A model generated the notes under the pieces. The model saw nothing but the letters and a program-made list of their open reading frames with translations. It was not told where the DNA came from and did no database searches. From the NCBI RefSeq assembly GCF_042676085.1, contig NZ_JBHTKH010000004.1, positions 186,001-250,000 of the forward strand: a stretch of 64,000 bases of DNA. Direction: 5' to 3'. Shown piece after piece: positions 33,086 through 41,637 of this stretch; position 1 is the first letter of the stretch; each line of letters opens with the position of its first letter. Both the position numbers and the translations under genes were made by a program. The stretch is from Terrabacter terrigena. Its GTDB lineage: Bacteria; Actinomycetota; Actinomycetes; Actinomycetales; Dermatophilaceae.

Positions 33086-33787
33086 TCAGTGGCGCTTGCG
33101 GCCGACCTCGACGACGCGCCATCCGCGCTCGCGGGCCAGCTCGCGCAGCTCGCGGTCGGGGTTGACGGCGACGGCGGTGCCGACCCGCTCCATCATGGGC
33201 AGGTCGCTGATCGAGTCGCTGTAGGCGGCGCACCTCGACAGGTCGTAGCCGCGCTCGGCCGCCAGCTTCTCGATCTCGATGACCTTGCCTGCGCCGTAGC
33301 AGAACTCGCCCGTCAGGTGCCCCGTGTAGCGGCCCTCGTCGTCGAGCTCGCTGCGAGTGGCGACCGCGCCCTCGAGCCCGAGCGCCGTTGCGATGCGGCT
33401 CACGAGCTCGATGGGTGAGGCCGACACCACGATGCGGTCGTGGCCCAGCGCGCGCGCGTCGGACAGCAGCGTCATCGAGGCCGGGATGGCCTTGCGCACG
33501 ATGCCGGGGACGATCGCGTCGGTGAGGTGGATGATGTCGGACTGCCGGATGCCGGCGACCGCACGGAGGATGCGCTCGCGCAGCGCCTCCGAGCCGGCGT
33601 CGGTGGATCCCTTGCGGTGGAAGGAGATCGCGTTGAGGGTGTCCTTGACGAGGTCGCGCCACGGCACGTGGCCACCGCGGAACGCCGCGATGGCCAGTGG
33701 GTAGTTCGCCGACCCCCGGATCAGGGTGCGGTCGAGGTCGAAGAAGGCGGCCGTCGGCGTGGGTCGTGCCCCCGCCTCACCCGACAC
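33086..33787 (-). CDS. HAD-IB family phosphatase (SerB/PlsC-associated type)
   Basis: 233 aa, GTG start inside the end of the desaturase gene (11-nt overlap). HAD motifs: FFDLDRTLIRGS (nucleophile Asp), VVSASPIEL (motif II), a Lys in the GAGKVIEIEKLA segment and AYSDSISDLPMM (motif IV). Belongs to the HAD-IB group related to phosphoserine phosphatase; many actinobacterial members act on lysophospholipid or polyol phosphates. Co-transcription with a fatty acid desaturase hints at lipid metabolism. Substrate not determined. Confidence 0.82.
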   Translation of the reverse strand: MSGEAGARPTPTAAFFDLDRTLIRGSANYPLAIAAFRGGHVPWRDLVKDTLNAISFHRKGSTDAGSEALRERILRAVAGIRQSDIIHLTDAIVPGIVRKAIPASMTLLSDARALGHDRIVVSASPIELVSRIATALGLEGAVATRSELDDEGRYTGHLTGEFCYGAGKVIEIEKLAAERGYDLSRCAAYSDSISDLPMMERVGTAVAVNPDRELRELARERGWRVVEVGRKRH

Positions 33788-35048
33788 TGGCCACCATCGG
33801 CAGGGAGGCGCGGCGCGGGGGGACCGGCGCGTTGAGCACGTTCTTGGGCAGAGCCTTGGGGCGCGGTGGCAGGGCGAGGCGGAAGACCTTGGCCCACGCC
33901 TGGTAGACCTGCCTGGGCAGCGGGCCCGTCGTGTAGGGCAGGCCGTACCGCTGGCAGATCTCGCGCACCTCGACGGCGACCTCGTGGTAGCGGTTGCTCG
34001 GCAGGTCTGGGAAGCAGTGGTGCTCGATCTGGTGGCTGAGGTTGCCGGTCATGAGGTGCATGAGCTTCGACCCCGAGATGTTGGCGGACCCCAGCATCTG
34101 GCGGATGTACCAGTCGCCCCGGGTCTCGCCCTCGATCTCGTCCTCGGTGAAGGTGTCGACGCCGTCGGGGAAGTGCCCGCAGAAGATGACCGAGTGTGCC
34201 CAGACGTTCCGGACGGCGTTGGCGGTGAAGGTGCCGATGAGGGCGTGCTTTGCCGAGCCGAACGGTGCAGCGGCGAGCGGCGTCGCCACGTAGTCCTTGG
34301 TGAACTGGCGAACGACCTTGCGGCCCAAGGCCTTGAGGTCCTTCTTGAGGTCATCCTTCGACTTCTCCCCGTTCTGCACCGCCTCGAGCTCGAGGTCGTA
34401 GATCGCGATGCCCCACTCGAAGAAGGGCGCGAGGATGCCGTTGATGGCGGGGTTGAGGATGTTGAACGGACGCCATGGCTGGTCGTCCGCCATGCGGAGC
34501 GTGGAGTAGCCGACGTCCTTGTCCTTGCCCAGCACGTTGGTCCACGTGTGGTGCAGGTCGTTGTGCGTGTGCTTCCAAGCGGCGGCCGGGGTGACGAAGT
34601 CCCACTCCCACGTGGTCGAGTGGATGTCGGGGTCACGCATCCAGTCCCACTGGCCGTGGAGCACGTTGTGGCCGATCTCCATGTTCTCGAGGATCTTGGC
34701 GACGCTGAGCATCGCGGTGCCGGCGACGAGCGCCGTCTTCTTCTTCGACAGGAGCAGCGTGGCGCGCCCGGCGACTTCGAGCGTGCGCTGGACGCGGATG
34801 ACGCGACGGATGTAGGCGGCGTCCTTGGCCCCGCGCGAGGCGATGATGCGGTCGCGCACGGCGTCGAGCTCCTGGCCGAGGCGCTCCACGTCGGAGTCGG
34901 AGAGGTGTGCCGCGGCAGCGGGACGCTTGGTGGGCCCGCCGGACGGCGCGAGGATCGGCTTCTTGGGCCGGATCGTCGTGGCCGGGCTCTCGACGGGGGG
35001 ACGGGCGCCGGTGGGCCCCGTGCTCGGTCGGTTCGTGGTGGCGGTCAT
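33777..35048 (-). CDS. Membrane fatty acid desaturase, DesA3-like
   Basis: 423 aa. The three His boxes are present: GHNVLHGQ, HTHNDLHH and SHQIEHH, ligating the di-iron centre. Hydrophobic segments near 95-125 and 220-270 fit a membrane enzyme. The N-terminal 45 residues are Pro/Thr-rich and disordered. In Mycobacterium tuberculosis the DesA3 stearoyl-CoA delta-9 desaturase works with the reductase encoded by the adjacent gene (Rv3230c), the same pairing as here. It should introduce a double bond into acyl-CoA or membrane lipid chains, with electrons from the reductase. Middle gene of a three-gene leftward operon. Confidence 0.88.
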   Translation of the reverse strand: MTATTNRPSTGPTGARPPVESPATTIRPKKPILAPSGGPTKRPAAAAHLSDSDVERLGQELDAVRDRIIASRGAKDAAYIRRVIRVQRTLEVAGRATLLLSKKKTALVAGTAMLSVAKILENMEIGHNVLHGQWDWMRDPDIHSTTWEWDFVTPAAAWKHTHNDLHHTWTNVLGKDKDVGYSTLRMADDQPWRPFNILNPAINGILAPFFEWGIAIYDLELEAVQNGEKSKDDLKKDLKALGRKVVRQFTKDYVATPLAAAPFGSAKHALIGTFTANAVRNVWAHSVIFCGHFPDGVDTFTEDEIEGETRGDWYIRQMLGSANISGSKLMHLMTGNLSHQIEHHCFPDLPSNRYHEVAVEVREICQRYGLPYTTGPLPRQVYQAWAKVFRLALPPRPKALPKNVLNAPVPPRRASLPMVASVG

Positions 35049-35060
35049 GGTGTTCCCTTC

Positions 35061-36128
35061 TCAGATGTCCAGGTGGACGGGTCCGGCGGCCGCGTTGACG
35101 CAGGTCTGGATGAGCTCGCCCTCGTCGCCGTGGACCTCGCCGGTGCGCAGGTCGCGCACCTTGCCGGCCACGAGCGGTGTGAGGCAGCTGCGGCAGATGC
35201 CCATGCGGCAGCCGCTGGGCATGACGACGCCGCACTCCTCACCGGCCTCGAGGAGGGGCACGTCGCCCCCCACCTCGACCTCCTTGTCGGACTTCTCGAA
35301 GGTGACGAGGCCACCCTCGCCACCGGCGCCCTCGAGGAGCACGGGGGCGAAGCGCTCGATGGTGAGGTTCTCGTGGGTGTCGTCGCCGTCGTGCCGCCAC
35401 AGCTCGGTGGCGGCGTCGAGGAAGTCGGTGGGACCGCAGGCGTATGCCGCCCGCTCGCGCCAGTCGGGACACAGCGTCTCGAGGTCGGCCGAGCTGGAGA
35501 GGTCGAGGCGGCGGCCGCCCTCCTCGCGGGTGTACCAGTGCTTGACCCGGAGTCCCGGGAACTGGTCTGCGAGCTCGAGCAGCTCGTCGTGGAAGAGGGC
35601 GTCCTCGCGGGTGCGGGCCGAGTGGACGAGCACGACGTCGGCGTCGGGGCGGCGGGGGACCAGCGTGCGGATCATCGACATGACCGGCGTGAGGCCGCTG
35701 CCGGCCGTGAGCATGAGCAGCGGTCGAGGGTGCTCGGGCAGCACGAAGTCGCCCTGCGGGGTGTCGAGGAAGAGGATGTCGCCGACCTTGGTGTCGCGGG
35801 CCAGGACGGTCGAGACGAACCCGATCGCGGTGACGGTGATGGCCGGGTCGTGGCCCACGGCGGCCGACAGCGAGTAGCTGCGCCACTGGCGCACGCCGTC
35901 GATCTCGACGCCGATGCGGGCCCACTGACCCGCGGCGTGGGGGTTCCAGCCGCGGCCCGGGCGGAAGTGGATCGTCGTCGACTCCGGCGTCTCACGGGTC
36001 ACCTTGGTGACGACTCCGCGCAGCTGCCGTGAGGAGGACAGGGGGTTGACCAGACCGAGGATGTCCTCGGGCGCGAGCGGGGTCGTCAGGAGCGACGCCA
36101 TACGCCGAAGAGCTCTGATCTGGGCCAT
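35061..36128 (-). CDS. Ferredoxin reductase-type protein with C-terminal [2Fe-2S] domain (desaturase electron donor)
   Basis: 355 aa. FAD-binding domain (WRSYSLSAA flavin motif), NAD domain (LMLTAGSGLTPVMSMIRTL), and a plant-type ferredoxin domain with SGCRMGICRSC plus a distal QTC, the four cluster cysteines. Same domain order as Mycobacterium Rv3230c, the partner of DesA3. Twelve nt separate it from the desaturase gene. It passes electrons from NAD(P)H to the di-iron desaturase. First gene of the operon, divergent from a PucR-type regulator with a palindrome in the shared promoter region. Confidence 0.9.
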   Translation of the reverse strand: MAQIRALRRMASLLTTPLAPEDILGLVNPLSSSRQLRGVVTKVTRETPESTTIHFRPGRGWNPHAAGQWARIGVEIDGVRQWRSYSLSAAVGHDPAITVTAIGFVSTVLARDTKVGDILFLDTPQGDFVLPEHPRPLLMLTAGSGLTPVMSMIRTLVPRRPDADVVLVHSARTREDALFHDELLELADQFPGLRVKHWYTREEGGRRLDLSSSADLETLCPDWRERAAYACGPTDFLDAATELWRHDGDDTHENLTIERFAPVLLEGAGGEGGLVTFEKSDKEVEVGGDVPLLEAGEECGVVMPSGCRMGICRSCLTPLVAGKVRDLRTGEVHGDEGELIQTCVNAAAGPVHLDI

Positions 36129-36195
36129 GTACCAATTCTCCCGTCCCGAGGGTGCCGATATCTTGCGGCTGCGCGTAGGGTTTGAGACAAGAAAC

Positions 36196-36210
36196 TGTCG
36201 TCTCGCGACA
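36196..36210. promoter_or_regulatory. Palindrome between the desaturase operon and its facing regulator
   Basis: TGTCG-TCTCG-CGACA, a 5-bp inverted repeat with 5-nt spacer, 8 nt before the regulator's GTG. GAGACAA a little upstream (36184-36190) is partly related. A binding site for the PucR-type protein is the simplest reading. Confidence 0.4.
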
Positions 36211-36218
36211 AAAGGCCG

Positions 36219-37418
36219 GTGGATGGAGTGGCGCAGGACACGTCTGACCCGCCGTGGTTGTCTCTCCCCGCCGAAGTGAGCGCGGTTCTGAGGCCGGTCG
36301 TCGGCGACATCGTCGAGGCCATCATCGAGGGAATACCCCGTGACGTCCCGGTCTACGCGATGCCGATGGAGGGCCGCTTCGGCCAGGGCGTCCGGCAGGG
36401 CGTCACGGTAGCGCTCAACCGCTTCCTCGACCTGCCCGGCACCCGCCTCCCGGCCCTCTCCGAGGACGGCAAGTGGGTCTACGAGCGGCTCGGGAGGGGC
36501 GAGGTCCGCTCGGGCCGGAGTCTCGAGTCGCTGCTCGCGGCCTACCGATACGGAGCTCGCGTCACCTTCCGGGCGATCTCGCGCACGATCGACGTCTCGC
36601 GGCTGCCGCCGGAGACGCTTCTCGCGCTCGGCGAGTCGCTCTTCGCCTACATCGACGAGCTGTCCGCCGCGAGTGCCCAGGGGTATGCGCAGGAGCAGTC
36701 CGAGCGCGCCGGCGAGCAGCTGCGGCTGCGGGGCGAGCTGCTCGAGATGATCCTGCGAGGCGACTCCAGCGACGGCGGTGTGGCCCGTCTCGCGGCGGCC
36801 GTCGGCTGGACCCTCCCCGAGGTCGTCGTCGTGGCGCTCGTGCCGTTCCCTCACGTCGACGGGCTCCGCGCGGCGCTCGGTCCCGACGGTCTGGTGGCCG
36901 AGCGTGGCACCGACGTCGTCATCGTCTTCCCGTTCGTCAGCCGAAAGCCGCGGCGGCGCGACCTGGAGCGGGCGCTGCGGGGTCGTCGCGCGATCGTCGG
37001 GCCCGCCCGCCCGTGGCAGCAGGCGAGCGAGTCGCTCCATCTCGCGACGGCAGCGGGAGCCCACGGCGTCGCACCCGGCCCCGAGCAGCCGCACGGTGAC
37101 ACCGCCCCCGTCTGGGTGGAGGACCACCTCGCCGAGCTCGTCGTGCAGGCCGAGCCCCTCGCCACTGCGGACCTCGCCCGCACGCGCCTTGCGCCGCTCG
37201 ACGGGCTGCGCCCGGCCGTGCGCGAGCGCCTCACCGAGACGCTGCTGGCCTGGCTGCGCCACCAGGGCCAGCGCGCCCCGATCGCCGACGAGCTGTTCGT
37301 GCACCAGCAGACCGTGGGCTACCGCGTGGCGCAGCTCAAGGAGCTCTTCGGCGACGCGCTCGAGGACCCCGAGGTGCGGTTCGAGCTCGAGCTGGTGCTC
37401 CGCGCCGGCCACCGCTGA
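36219..37418 (+). CDS. PucR-type (CdaR-like) transcriptional regulator
   Basis: 399 aa, GTG start. The C-terminal helix-turn-helix of the PucR family is clear (RERLTETLLAWLRHQGQRAP, then HQQTVGYRVAQLKELFG and the closing EVRFELELVLRA). The N-terminal 170 residues form a helical RsbT-RD/GGDEF-like sensor region (LSEDGKWVYERLGRGEVRSG, SLESLLAAYRYGARVTF). Divergent from the desaturase-reductase operon with 90 nt between, so it probably controls it in response to membrane or lipid state; that link is inference. It converges on the hydroxyacid dehydrogenase with 9 nt between. Confidence 0.85.
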   Translation: MDGVAQDTSDPPWLSLPAEVSAVLRPVVGDIVEAIIEGIPRDVPVYAMPMEGRFGQGVRQGVTVALNRFLDLPGTRLPALSEDGKWVYERLGRGEVRSGRSLESLLAAYRYGARVTFRAISRTIDVSRLPPETLLALGESLFAYIDELSAASAQGYAQEQSERAGEQLRLRGELLEMILRGDSSDGGVARLAAAVGWTLPEVVVVALVPFPHVDGLRAALGPDGLVAERGTDVVIVFPFVSRKPRRRDLERALRGRRAIVGPARPWQQASESLHLATAAGAHGVAPGPEQPHGDTAPVWVEDHLAELVVQAEPLATADLARTRLAPLDGLRPAVRERLTETLLAWLRHQGQRAPIADELFVHQQTVGYRVAQLKELFGDALEDPEVRFELELVLRAGHR

Positions 37419-37427
37419 CGGTTGCTG

Positions 37428-38384
37428 TCAGAGCAGGCGGATCGGGGCCCCGTCGAGGTATGCCGTCACGTTCTCGACGACGCCCGTGAAGAACGTCGCG
37501 AAGACGTCACGCGTGACGTAGCCGAGGTGCGGCGTGAGGAGGGTGCGCGGGGCTGTGCGGAGTGGGTGGCCGGCGGGCAGCGGCTCCTCGTCGAAGACGT
37601 CGAGGCCGACGCCGCCCAGGTGGCCGCGGTCGAGGGCGGCGAGCAGGGCCACCTCGTCGACGATCGGGCCGCGCGAGGTGTTGACCAGCAGTGCGTCGGC
37701 ACGCATGCGGGCCAGCTCCTGCTCACCGAGCAGGCCTCGGGTCTCGTCGGCGAGCGGCAGGTGGACCGAGACGACGTCGGAGGACGAGAGCAGCTCGTCG
37801 AGGGTGGCGGCGCGGGCCCCCGCGGCGCCGGCGCGCTCGGGCGTGAGGTTGCGACTCCACGCCACGACGTCCATGCCGAACGCCCGGCCGACGGCGGCCA
37901 CCTGGCTGCCGATACGGCCCAGGCCGAGCAGCCCCAGCGTGTGCCCGGCGAGGTCGCGCCCGACGGTCGTCTGCCAGCCGCCGTCGCGCACGGCCCCTGC
38001 CTCTGGGACGAGGTGCCGGGCCAGGCCCAGGACGAGGGCCCAGGTCAGCTCGGCGGGAGCGGTGGCGAGGCTCTCGGTGCCGCACACGGTGATGCCCGCC
38101 TCGGCCGCGGCGGCCGTGTCGATGCTCGGGTTGCGCCTCCCGGTGGTGACGACGAGCCGCAGCCGCGGCAGGGCGGTCAGGACCGAGCGGGGGAGCGGCG
38201 TGCGCTCGCGCATGACGACAACGACGTCGTAGGGCTCGAGCCTCGAGGAGAGCGCCTCGGGCTCGCTCACGTGGTCGCCGAAGACGTCGACCGTGCACGG
38301 GTTCGTCGGGTGGTCGGTGACGGGCGACCAGTCGGCACTCGTCAGGGCCACGCCCTGGTAGTCGTCGAGCACCGCAATCCGCAC
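37428..38384 (-). CDS. D-2-hydroxyacid dehydrogenase
   Basis: 318 aa. NAD-binding GLGRIGSQVAA, substrate Arg in NTSRGPIVDE, catalytic Glu in DVFDEEPLPAGH and His in LLTPHLGY. Typical of the glyoxylate/hydroxypyruvate reductase-phosphoglycerate dehydrogenase superfamily without an ACT domain. It reduces a 2-keto acid to the D-hydroxy acid with NAD(P)H. Substrate not predictable. Single gene ending against the PucR regulator. Confidence 0.87.
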   Translation of the reverse strand: MRIAVLDDYQGVALTSADWSPVTDHPTNPCTVDVFGDHVSEPEALSSRLEPYDVVVVMRERTPLPRSVLTALPRLRLVVTTGRRNPSIDTAAAAEAGITVCGTESLATAPAELTWALVLGLARHLVPEAGAVRDGGWQTTVGRDLAGHTLGLLGLGRIGSQVAAVGRAFGMDVVAWSRNLTPERAGAAGARAATLDELLSSSDVVSVHLPLADETRGLLGEQELARMRADALLVNTSRGPIVDEVALLAALDRGHLGGVGLDVFDEEPLPAGHPLRTAPRTLLTPHLGYVTRDVFATFFTGVVENVTAYLDGAPIRLL

Positions 38385-38474
38385 GCGCCCAGCTTAGGCG
38401 GGCCCGGCGCAGGGACGGGCGGCCCCGGGGGCGGCGTCGGCGCGGACGTCGGCGGGTCGAGCGCCGGGAATGCG

Positions 38475-38508
38475 CGAAGCGCCGCTCTCTCGTGAGAGCG
38501 GCGCTTCG
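38475..38508 (-). terminator. Hairpin after tRNA-Asp
   Basis: CGAAGCGCCGCTCTC pairs perfectly with its complement (15 bp, loop TCGT). It starts 7 nt beyond the tRNA-Asp 3' end and ends the tRNA-Glu/tRNA-Asp transcript. Confidence 0.8.
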
Positions 38509-38515
38509 GGTGCTG

Positions 38516-38589
38516 CGACCCCGACCGGGCTCGAACCGGCGACCTCCGCCGTGACAGGGCGGCGCGCTAACCAACTGCGCTACGGGGCC
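38516..38589 (-). tRNA. tRNA-Asp(GTC)
   Basis: 74-nt cloverleaf: acceptor GGCCCCG/CGGGGTC with one G-T pair, anticodon stem CCGCC/GGCGG, loop CTGTCAC (GTC), T arm GCCGG-TTCGAGC-CCGGT, discriminator G. CCA not encoded. Thirty-one nt after tRNA-Glu in the same transcript. Confidence 0.97.
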
Positions 38590-38620
38590 TTACTGGTGGT
38601 GCGGGTGGAACTGTACTGCG

Positions 38621-38693
38621 TATCCCCAACGGGATTCGAACCCGTGCTGCCGCCGTGAAAGGGCGGAGTCCTAGGCCGCTAGACGATGGGGAC
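38621..38693 (-). tRNA. tRNA-Glu(TTC)
   Basis: 73-nt cloverleaf: acceptor GTCCCCA/TGGGGAT, anticodon stem CCGCC/GGCGG, loop CTTTCAC (TTC), T arm ACGGG-TTCGAAT-CCCGT, discriminator A. First gene of a tRNA-Glu/tRNA-Asp operon with a near-consensus promoter. Confidence 0.97.
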
Positions 38694-38722
38694 CGGCCCT
38701 ACCTATCCGTTGGGACGTCGAA

Positions 38723-38751
38723 ACTATAGGGGAGTTTTGGGCACCGGCCAA
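38723..38751 (-). promoter_or_regulatory. Promoter of the tRNA-Glu/tRNA-Asp operon
   Basis: On the minus strand TTGGCC (-35) and TATAGT (-10) are separated by exactly 17 nt, and the -10 is 29 nt from the tRNA-Glu 5' end. It is the best housekeeping-type promoter in the window. Confidence 0.8.
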
Positions 38752-38784
38752 ATCCGCCGTGAGGAGCCTCGGAACGGCCGTCGC

Positions 38785-39831
38785 TCAGCCCTTCGCCCAG
38801 GCTCGGACGTCGTCCACCGGCCACGTCGTCACGATGCGTTCGGCCGGGATGCCGAGGCGCTCGGCGCGCTCGCAGCCGAGCGACTTCATGTCGAGCTGCC
38901 CGGGGGCGTGCGCGTCGGAGTCGATGGTGAAGAGACAGCCGAGGTCGCGCGCCAGCTCGATCAGCTCATCGGGCGGGTCGCAGCGCTCGGGGCGCGAGTT
39001 GATCTCGACCGCCACGTCGTTCTCGAGGCAGGCCCGGAAGACCTTCTCGGCGTCGAAGGCCGACGGCGGACGCTTGCCGCGGCCGCCCGTGACGAGCTGC
39101 CCGGTGCAGTGGGCGAGCACGTTGGTGCGGGGGTTGCGCACGGCGGCGACCATGCGCGGCGTCATCTCGAACGAGGGCTGGCGCAGCTTGGAGTGGATCG
39201 AGGCCGTGACGACGTCGAGCTGGTCGAGCATGTCGTCGTCCTGGTCGAGGGTGCCGTCGAGGTGGATGTCGACCTCGATGCCCTTGAGCAGCGTGAAGGC
39301 CTCGCCGAGGCTGGCGTTGATGGCATCGACGCGCTCAAGCTGGTCGGCCAGGCGCTCGCGGCTCAGGCCGTTGGCGACGGTCAGTCGCGGGGAGTGGTCG
39401 GTCAGCGCCATCCACTCCTGCCCGAGCTGCACCGCCGCCAGCACCATCTCCTCGATGGGGCTGCCGCCGTCGCTCCAGTTCGAGTGGGCGTGCAGGTCGC
39501 CGCGCAGCGCGGCATACAGCTCGGCACCGTCGGTGGTCAGCGGCTCGCCGTGCTTCTCCTCCGCCGAGACGAGGTAGGCCGGCAGCACCCCTCGCACCGC
39601 CTGCCCGATGATGGCCGCGCTCGAGTCGCCGATCCCCTTGATCTGCTTGAGGGTTCCGGCTTCGACGCGCTCGCGCAGCTCGTCGTCGGAGATGAGCGTG
39701 ATGGCCTCGATCGTCTTGCGGAACGCGTCGATGCGGTAGCTGCTCTCGCGACCCCGCTCGAGCAGGAAGCAGATGCGTCGCAGGGCGTCGAGCGGGCTGA
39801 CGGGTGCCTGCGGAGGGGTCGGCTGCTCCAT
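38785..39831 (-). CDS. PHP domain metal-dependent phosphoesterase with N-terminal HhH region (PolX-C-like)
   Basis: 348 aa. N-terminal 90 residues contain a helix-hairpin-helix (LKQIKGIGDSSAAIIGQAV) as in DNA polymerase X. The PHP domain has metal-binding GDLHAHSNWSDGG, ALTDHSPRL, KGIEVDIHLDG, LAHCTGQLV and the closing DSDAHAPGQL. The polymerase catalytic domain of PolX is missing, so this is a PHP phosphoesterase, possibly a 3'-5' exonuclease or repair enzyme. It follows a tRNA operon region but is independently transcribed. Confidence 0.87.
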   Translation of the reverse strand: MEQPTPPQAPVSPLDALRRICFLLERGRESSYRIDAFRKTIEAITLISDDELRERVEAGTLKQIKGIGDSSAAIIGQAVRGVLPAYLVSAEEKHGEPLTTDGAELYAALRGDLHAHSNWSDGGSPIEEMVLAAVQLGQEWMALTDHSPRLTVANGLSRERLADQLERVDAINASLGEAFTLLKGIEVDIHLDGTLDQDDDMLDQLDVVTASIHSKLRQPSFEMTPRMVAAVRNPRTNVLAHCTGQLVTGGRGKRPPSAFDAEKVFRACLENDVAVEINSRPERCDPPDELIELARDLGCLFTIDSDAHAPGQLDMKSLGCERAERLGIPAERIVTTWPVDDVRAWAKG

Positions 39832-39870
39832 GCCGTGCAGCCTAACCGCGCGGGCAGGGCGCCGGCCGGG

Positions 39871-40758
39871 CTAGCGCTGCAGCGGCGGAAGCGTGGAGCC
39901 GTCGGGCAGCTTGCCGGTGGGAATGGCCGTGGAGGGGACGACGCGGACGAGGTCGCCGTAGCGCTGTGCGAGCAGGCCCGGCGAGCCGCCCTCGTCGGCC
40001 AGCACGACGACGGTGTCGCTCCTGGCGTCCATCGCGAGGCCGAGGACCTGGATGCCCTTGGCACGCCACGCTTCTCGCTCACTGCCGATCTGCTGCAGCA
40101 CTCGTGCCTTCTCGGCGTACGAGTGCTTCACGACGACGAAGTCGACGTCGCCCGGCGACGGCATGGCGCCCCTGACGAGCCGCTCGAGCGAGGGGTCGTG
40201 CCGGGTCACGGTGACCACTACGCGTGAACCCGCGTCGTCGGCGGCATACGCCCCCGAGAAGACGTCCGCCCAACGCGTGACGAGCTGCTGCTCGACGGTG
40301 TCGAAGGCGGCGGTCTGCGGGCTGGCGACGGCGCCGAACCACGTGGAGGCCTCTCGCGCAGGGCCGACGACGGACGGGGCCACCTCGGGCCCGCTCGCGC
40401 CGTCCGTGCCGCGCAGGGACTGCGGGTCGCCGCCGGAGCCGCTGTCGTCGACACCCTTGAGCGCCTCGGCCGCAGACCCGGCCGTGGCACTGCTCGGCGA
40501 GCCGGAGTGGTTGGTCACCCAGGCGGTGCCGACCGTGCCGACCACGACGAGCGCGGCGGCCGCGCCGAACACCGCGGACCGGCGTCGGAACGTGCGCGCC
40601 CGGCCGCGGACGAGGGCCCGCTGCACGAAGAGGTCGTCGCGTGGCGGCTCGAGGTCGTTCATGGTGGCCAGCGCCTTTCGCAGCTCCAGCTCGCCCGCCT
40701 CGGGGGCGGAGCGCTGCTCCGGGGTGTCGGGCCCGAACACGTCGTCGGTGTCGCTCAT
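39871..40758 (-). CDS. Membrane-anchored anti-sigma-like protein
   Basis: 295 aa; its ATG overlaps the sigma-factor stop by 4 nt. Cytoplasmic N-terminal 65 residues (ELELRKALATMNDLEPPRDD then FVQRALVRGRARTFRRRS), one membrane helix about 66-86 (AVFGAAAALVVVGTVGTAWV), then an extracytoplasmic domain of about 200 residues with a Ser/Gly-rich linker. No zinc-binding anti-sigma motif is seen. Translational coupling to the sigma factor strongly implies that it regulates it. The outer domain has no recognised family and could be the sensor. Confidence 0.75.
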   Translation of the reverse strand: MSDTDDVFGPDTPEQRSAPEAGELELRKALATMNDLEPPRDDLFVQRALVRGRARTFRRRSAVFGAAAALVVVGTVGTAWVTNHSGSPSSATAGSAAEALKGVDDSGSGGDPQSLRGTDGASGPEVAPSVVGPAREASTWFGAVASPQTAAFDTVEQQLVTRWADVFSGAYAADDAGSRVVVTVTRHDPSLERLVRGAMPSPGDVDFVVVKHSYAEKARVLQQIGSEREAWRAKGIQVLGLAMDARSDTVVVLADEGGSPGLLAQRYGDLVRVVPSTAIPTGKLPDGSTLPPLQR

Positions 40759-41258
40759 GAGACGGCTCCTGCCCCGGTCAGTGGTGGTTCGGCGAGCCGG
40801 CCGCGCAGGGCGGCGAGCCCGCGCGAGATCTGGCTCTTGATGGTGCCCTCGGCCACGCCGGTGCACTCGGCGATCTGGGGCACGGTGAGGTCCTCCCAGA
40901 AGCGGAGGACGAGGACGGCGCGCTGCTTCTCGGGCAGCTCGTGCAACAGGTCGGTGAGGGTCATCGCGAGCTCGCGGTCGTGGTCGGTCGTGGCCGGCTC
41001 CGGGGCCTCGTCGGTGAGCACCTCGCGGCGTCGTTTTCGCTGGTCGTTGAGGTAGAGGTTCATCATCGTGCGTCTCGTGTAGGCGGTCTCTGCCCCCGTG
41101 GCGATGCGTGGCCACGCCACGTACACCCGGGCCAGCGCCTCCTGGACGAGCTCGTCGCCGTCGGCCCAGTTGCCGCAGAGCAGGTAGGCGCGCCGGCGCA
41201 GCATCGTCTGCCGCTCCTCCACGAAGGCGCGGAACGCCGCCTCGTCCCTCCGTCTCAT
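40755..41258 (-). CDS. SigE-family RNA polymerase sigma factor
   Basis: 167 aa, the usual size of the actinobacterial SigE family of ECF sigma factors. Region 2: AYLLCGNWADGDELVQEALA followed by VYVAWPRI; region 4: LHELPEKQRAVLVLRFWEDL and the HTH PQIAECTGVAEGTIKSQISRG. Directs transcription of an unknown regulon. First gene of a two-gene operon with the anti-sigma-like membrane protein. Confidence 0.88.
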   Translation of the reverse strand: MRRRDEAAFRAFVEERQTMLRRRAYLLCGNWADGDELVQEALARVYVAWPRIATGAETAYTRRTMMNLYLNDQRKRRREVLTDEAPEPATTDHDRELAMTLTDLLHELPEKQRAVLVLRFWEDLTVPQIAECTGVAEGTIKSQISRGLAALRGRLAEPPLTGAGAVS

Positions 41259-41637
41259 GTGCTCCCGCTCGTTCGGGTCGGTCGGTCCGGTCGGCCCGTC
41301 AGGTCGTCACTGGTTTCGTACACCCCCTTGGACACACGGGCACCCCGAACCGTTGCACAGCCCGTTGACCGCTTCCGGCGGGTCACCACAGGCCGTAGCC
41401 CGTGCGGGCCGCAGGCACCGCGCACGTGTGCCGTGTGCGTCCTGTTGTCCGACGCGTCGCGGTGCTGGCTGGTGGAGGAGCTCAGACCGCGCGGCCGAGC
41501 TCGAGGAGGGCGAGCATGACGGCTGCGATCGTCTCGCCGTCGGTGCCGCCCGCCGGCCGTCGGGCCGGGTCACGGCGTCCTCGCGGGCGGGATCCACGGG
41601 TGCTCGTCGACGACGCGCGTGTCTCGGACGGGCCAGC
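41259..41637. other. Intergenic region upstream of the SigE-family operon
   Basis: About 380 nt without a supported gene. It must hold the sigma-factor promoter and the 3' end of the alkyltransferase transcript. One minus-strand frame near 41489-41550 ends in a plausible helix, but has no start or family. Confidence 0.5.
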
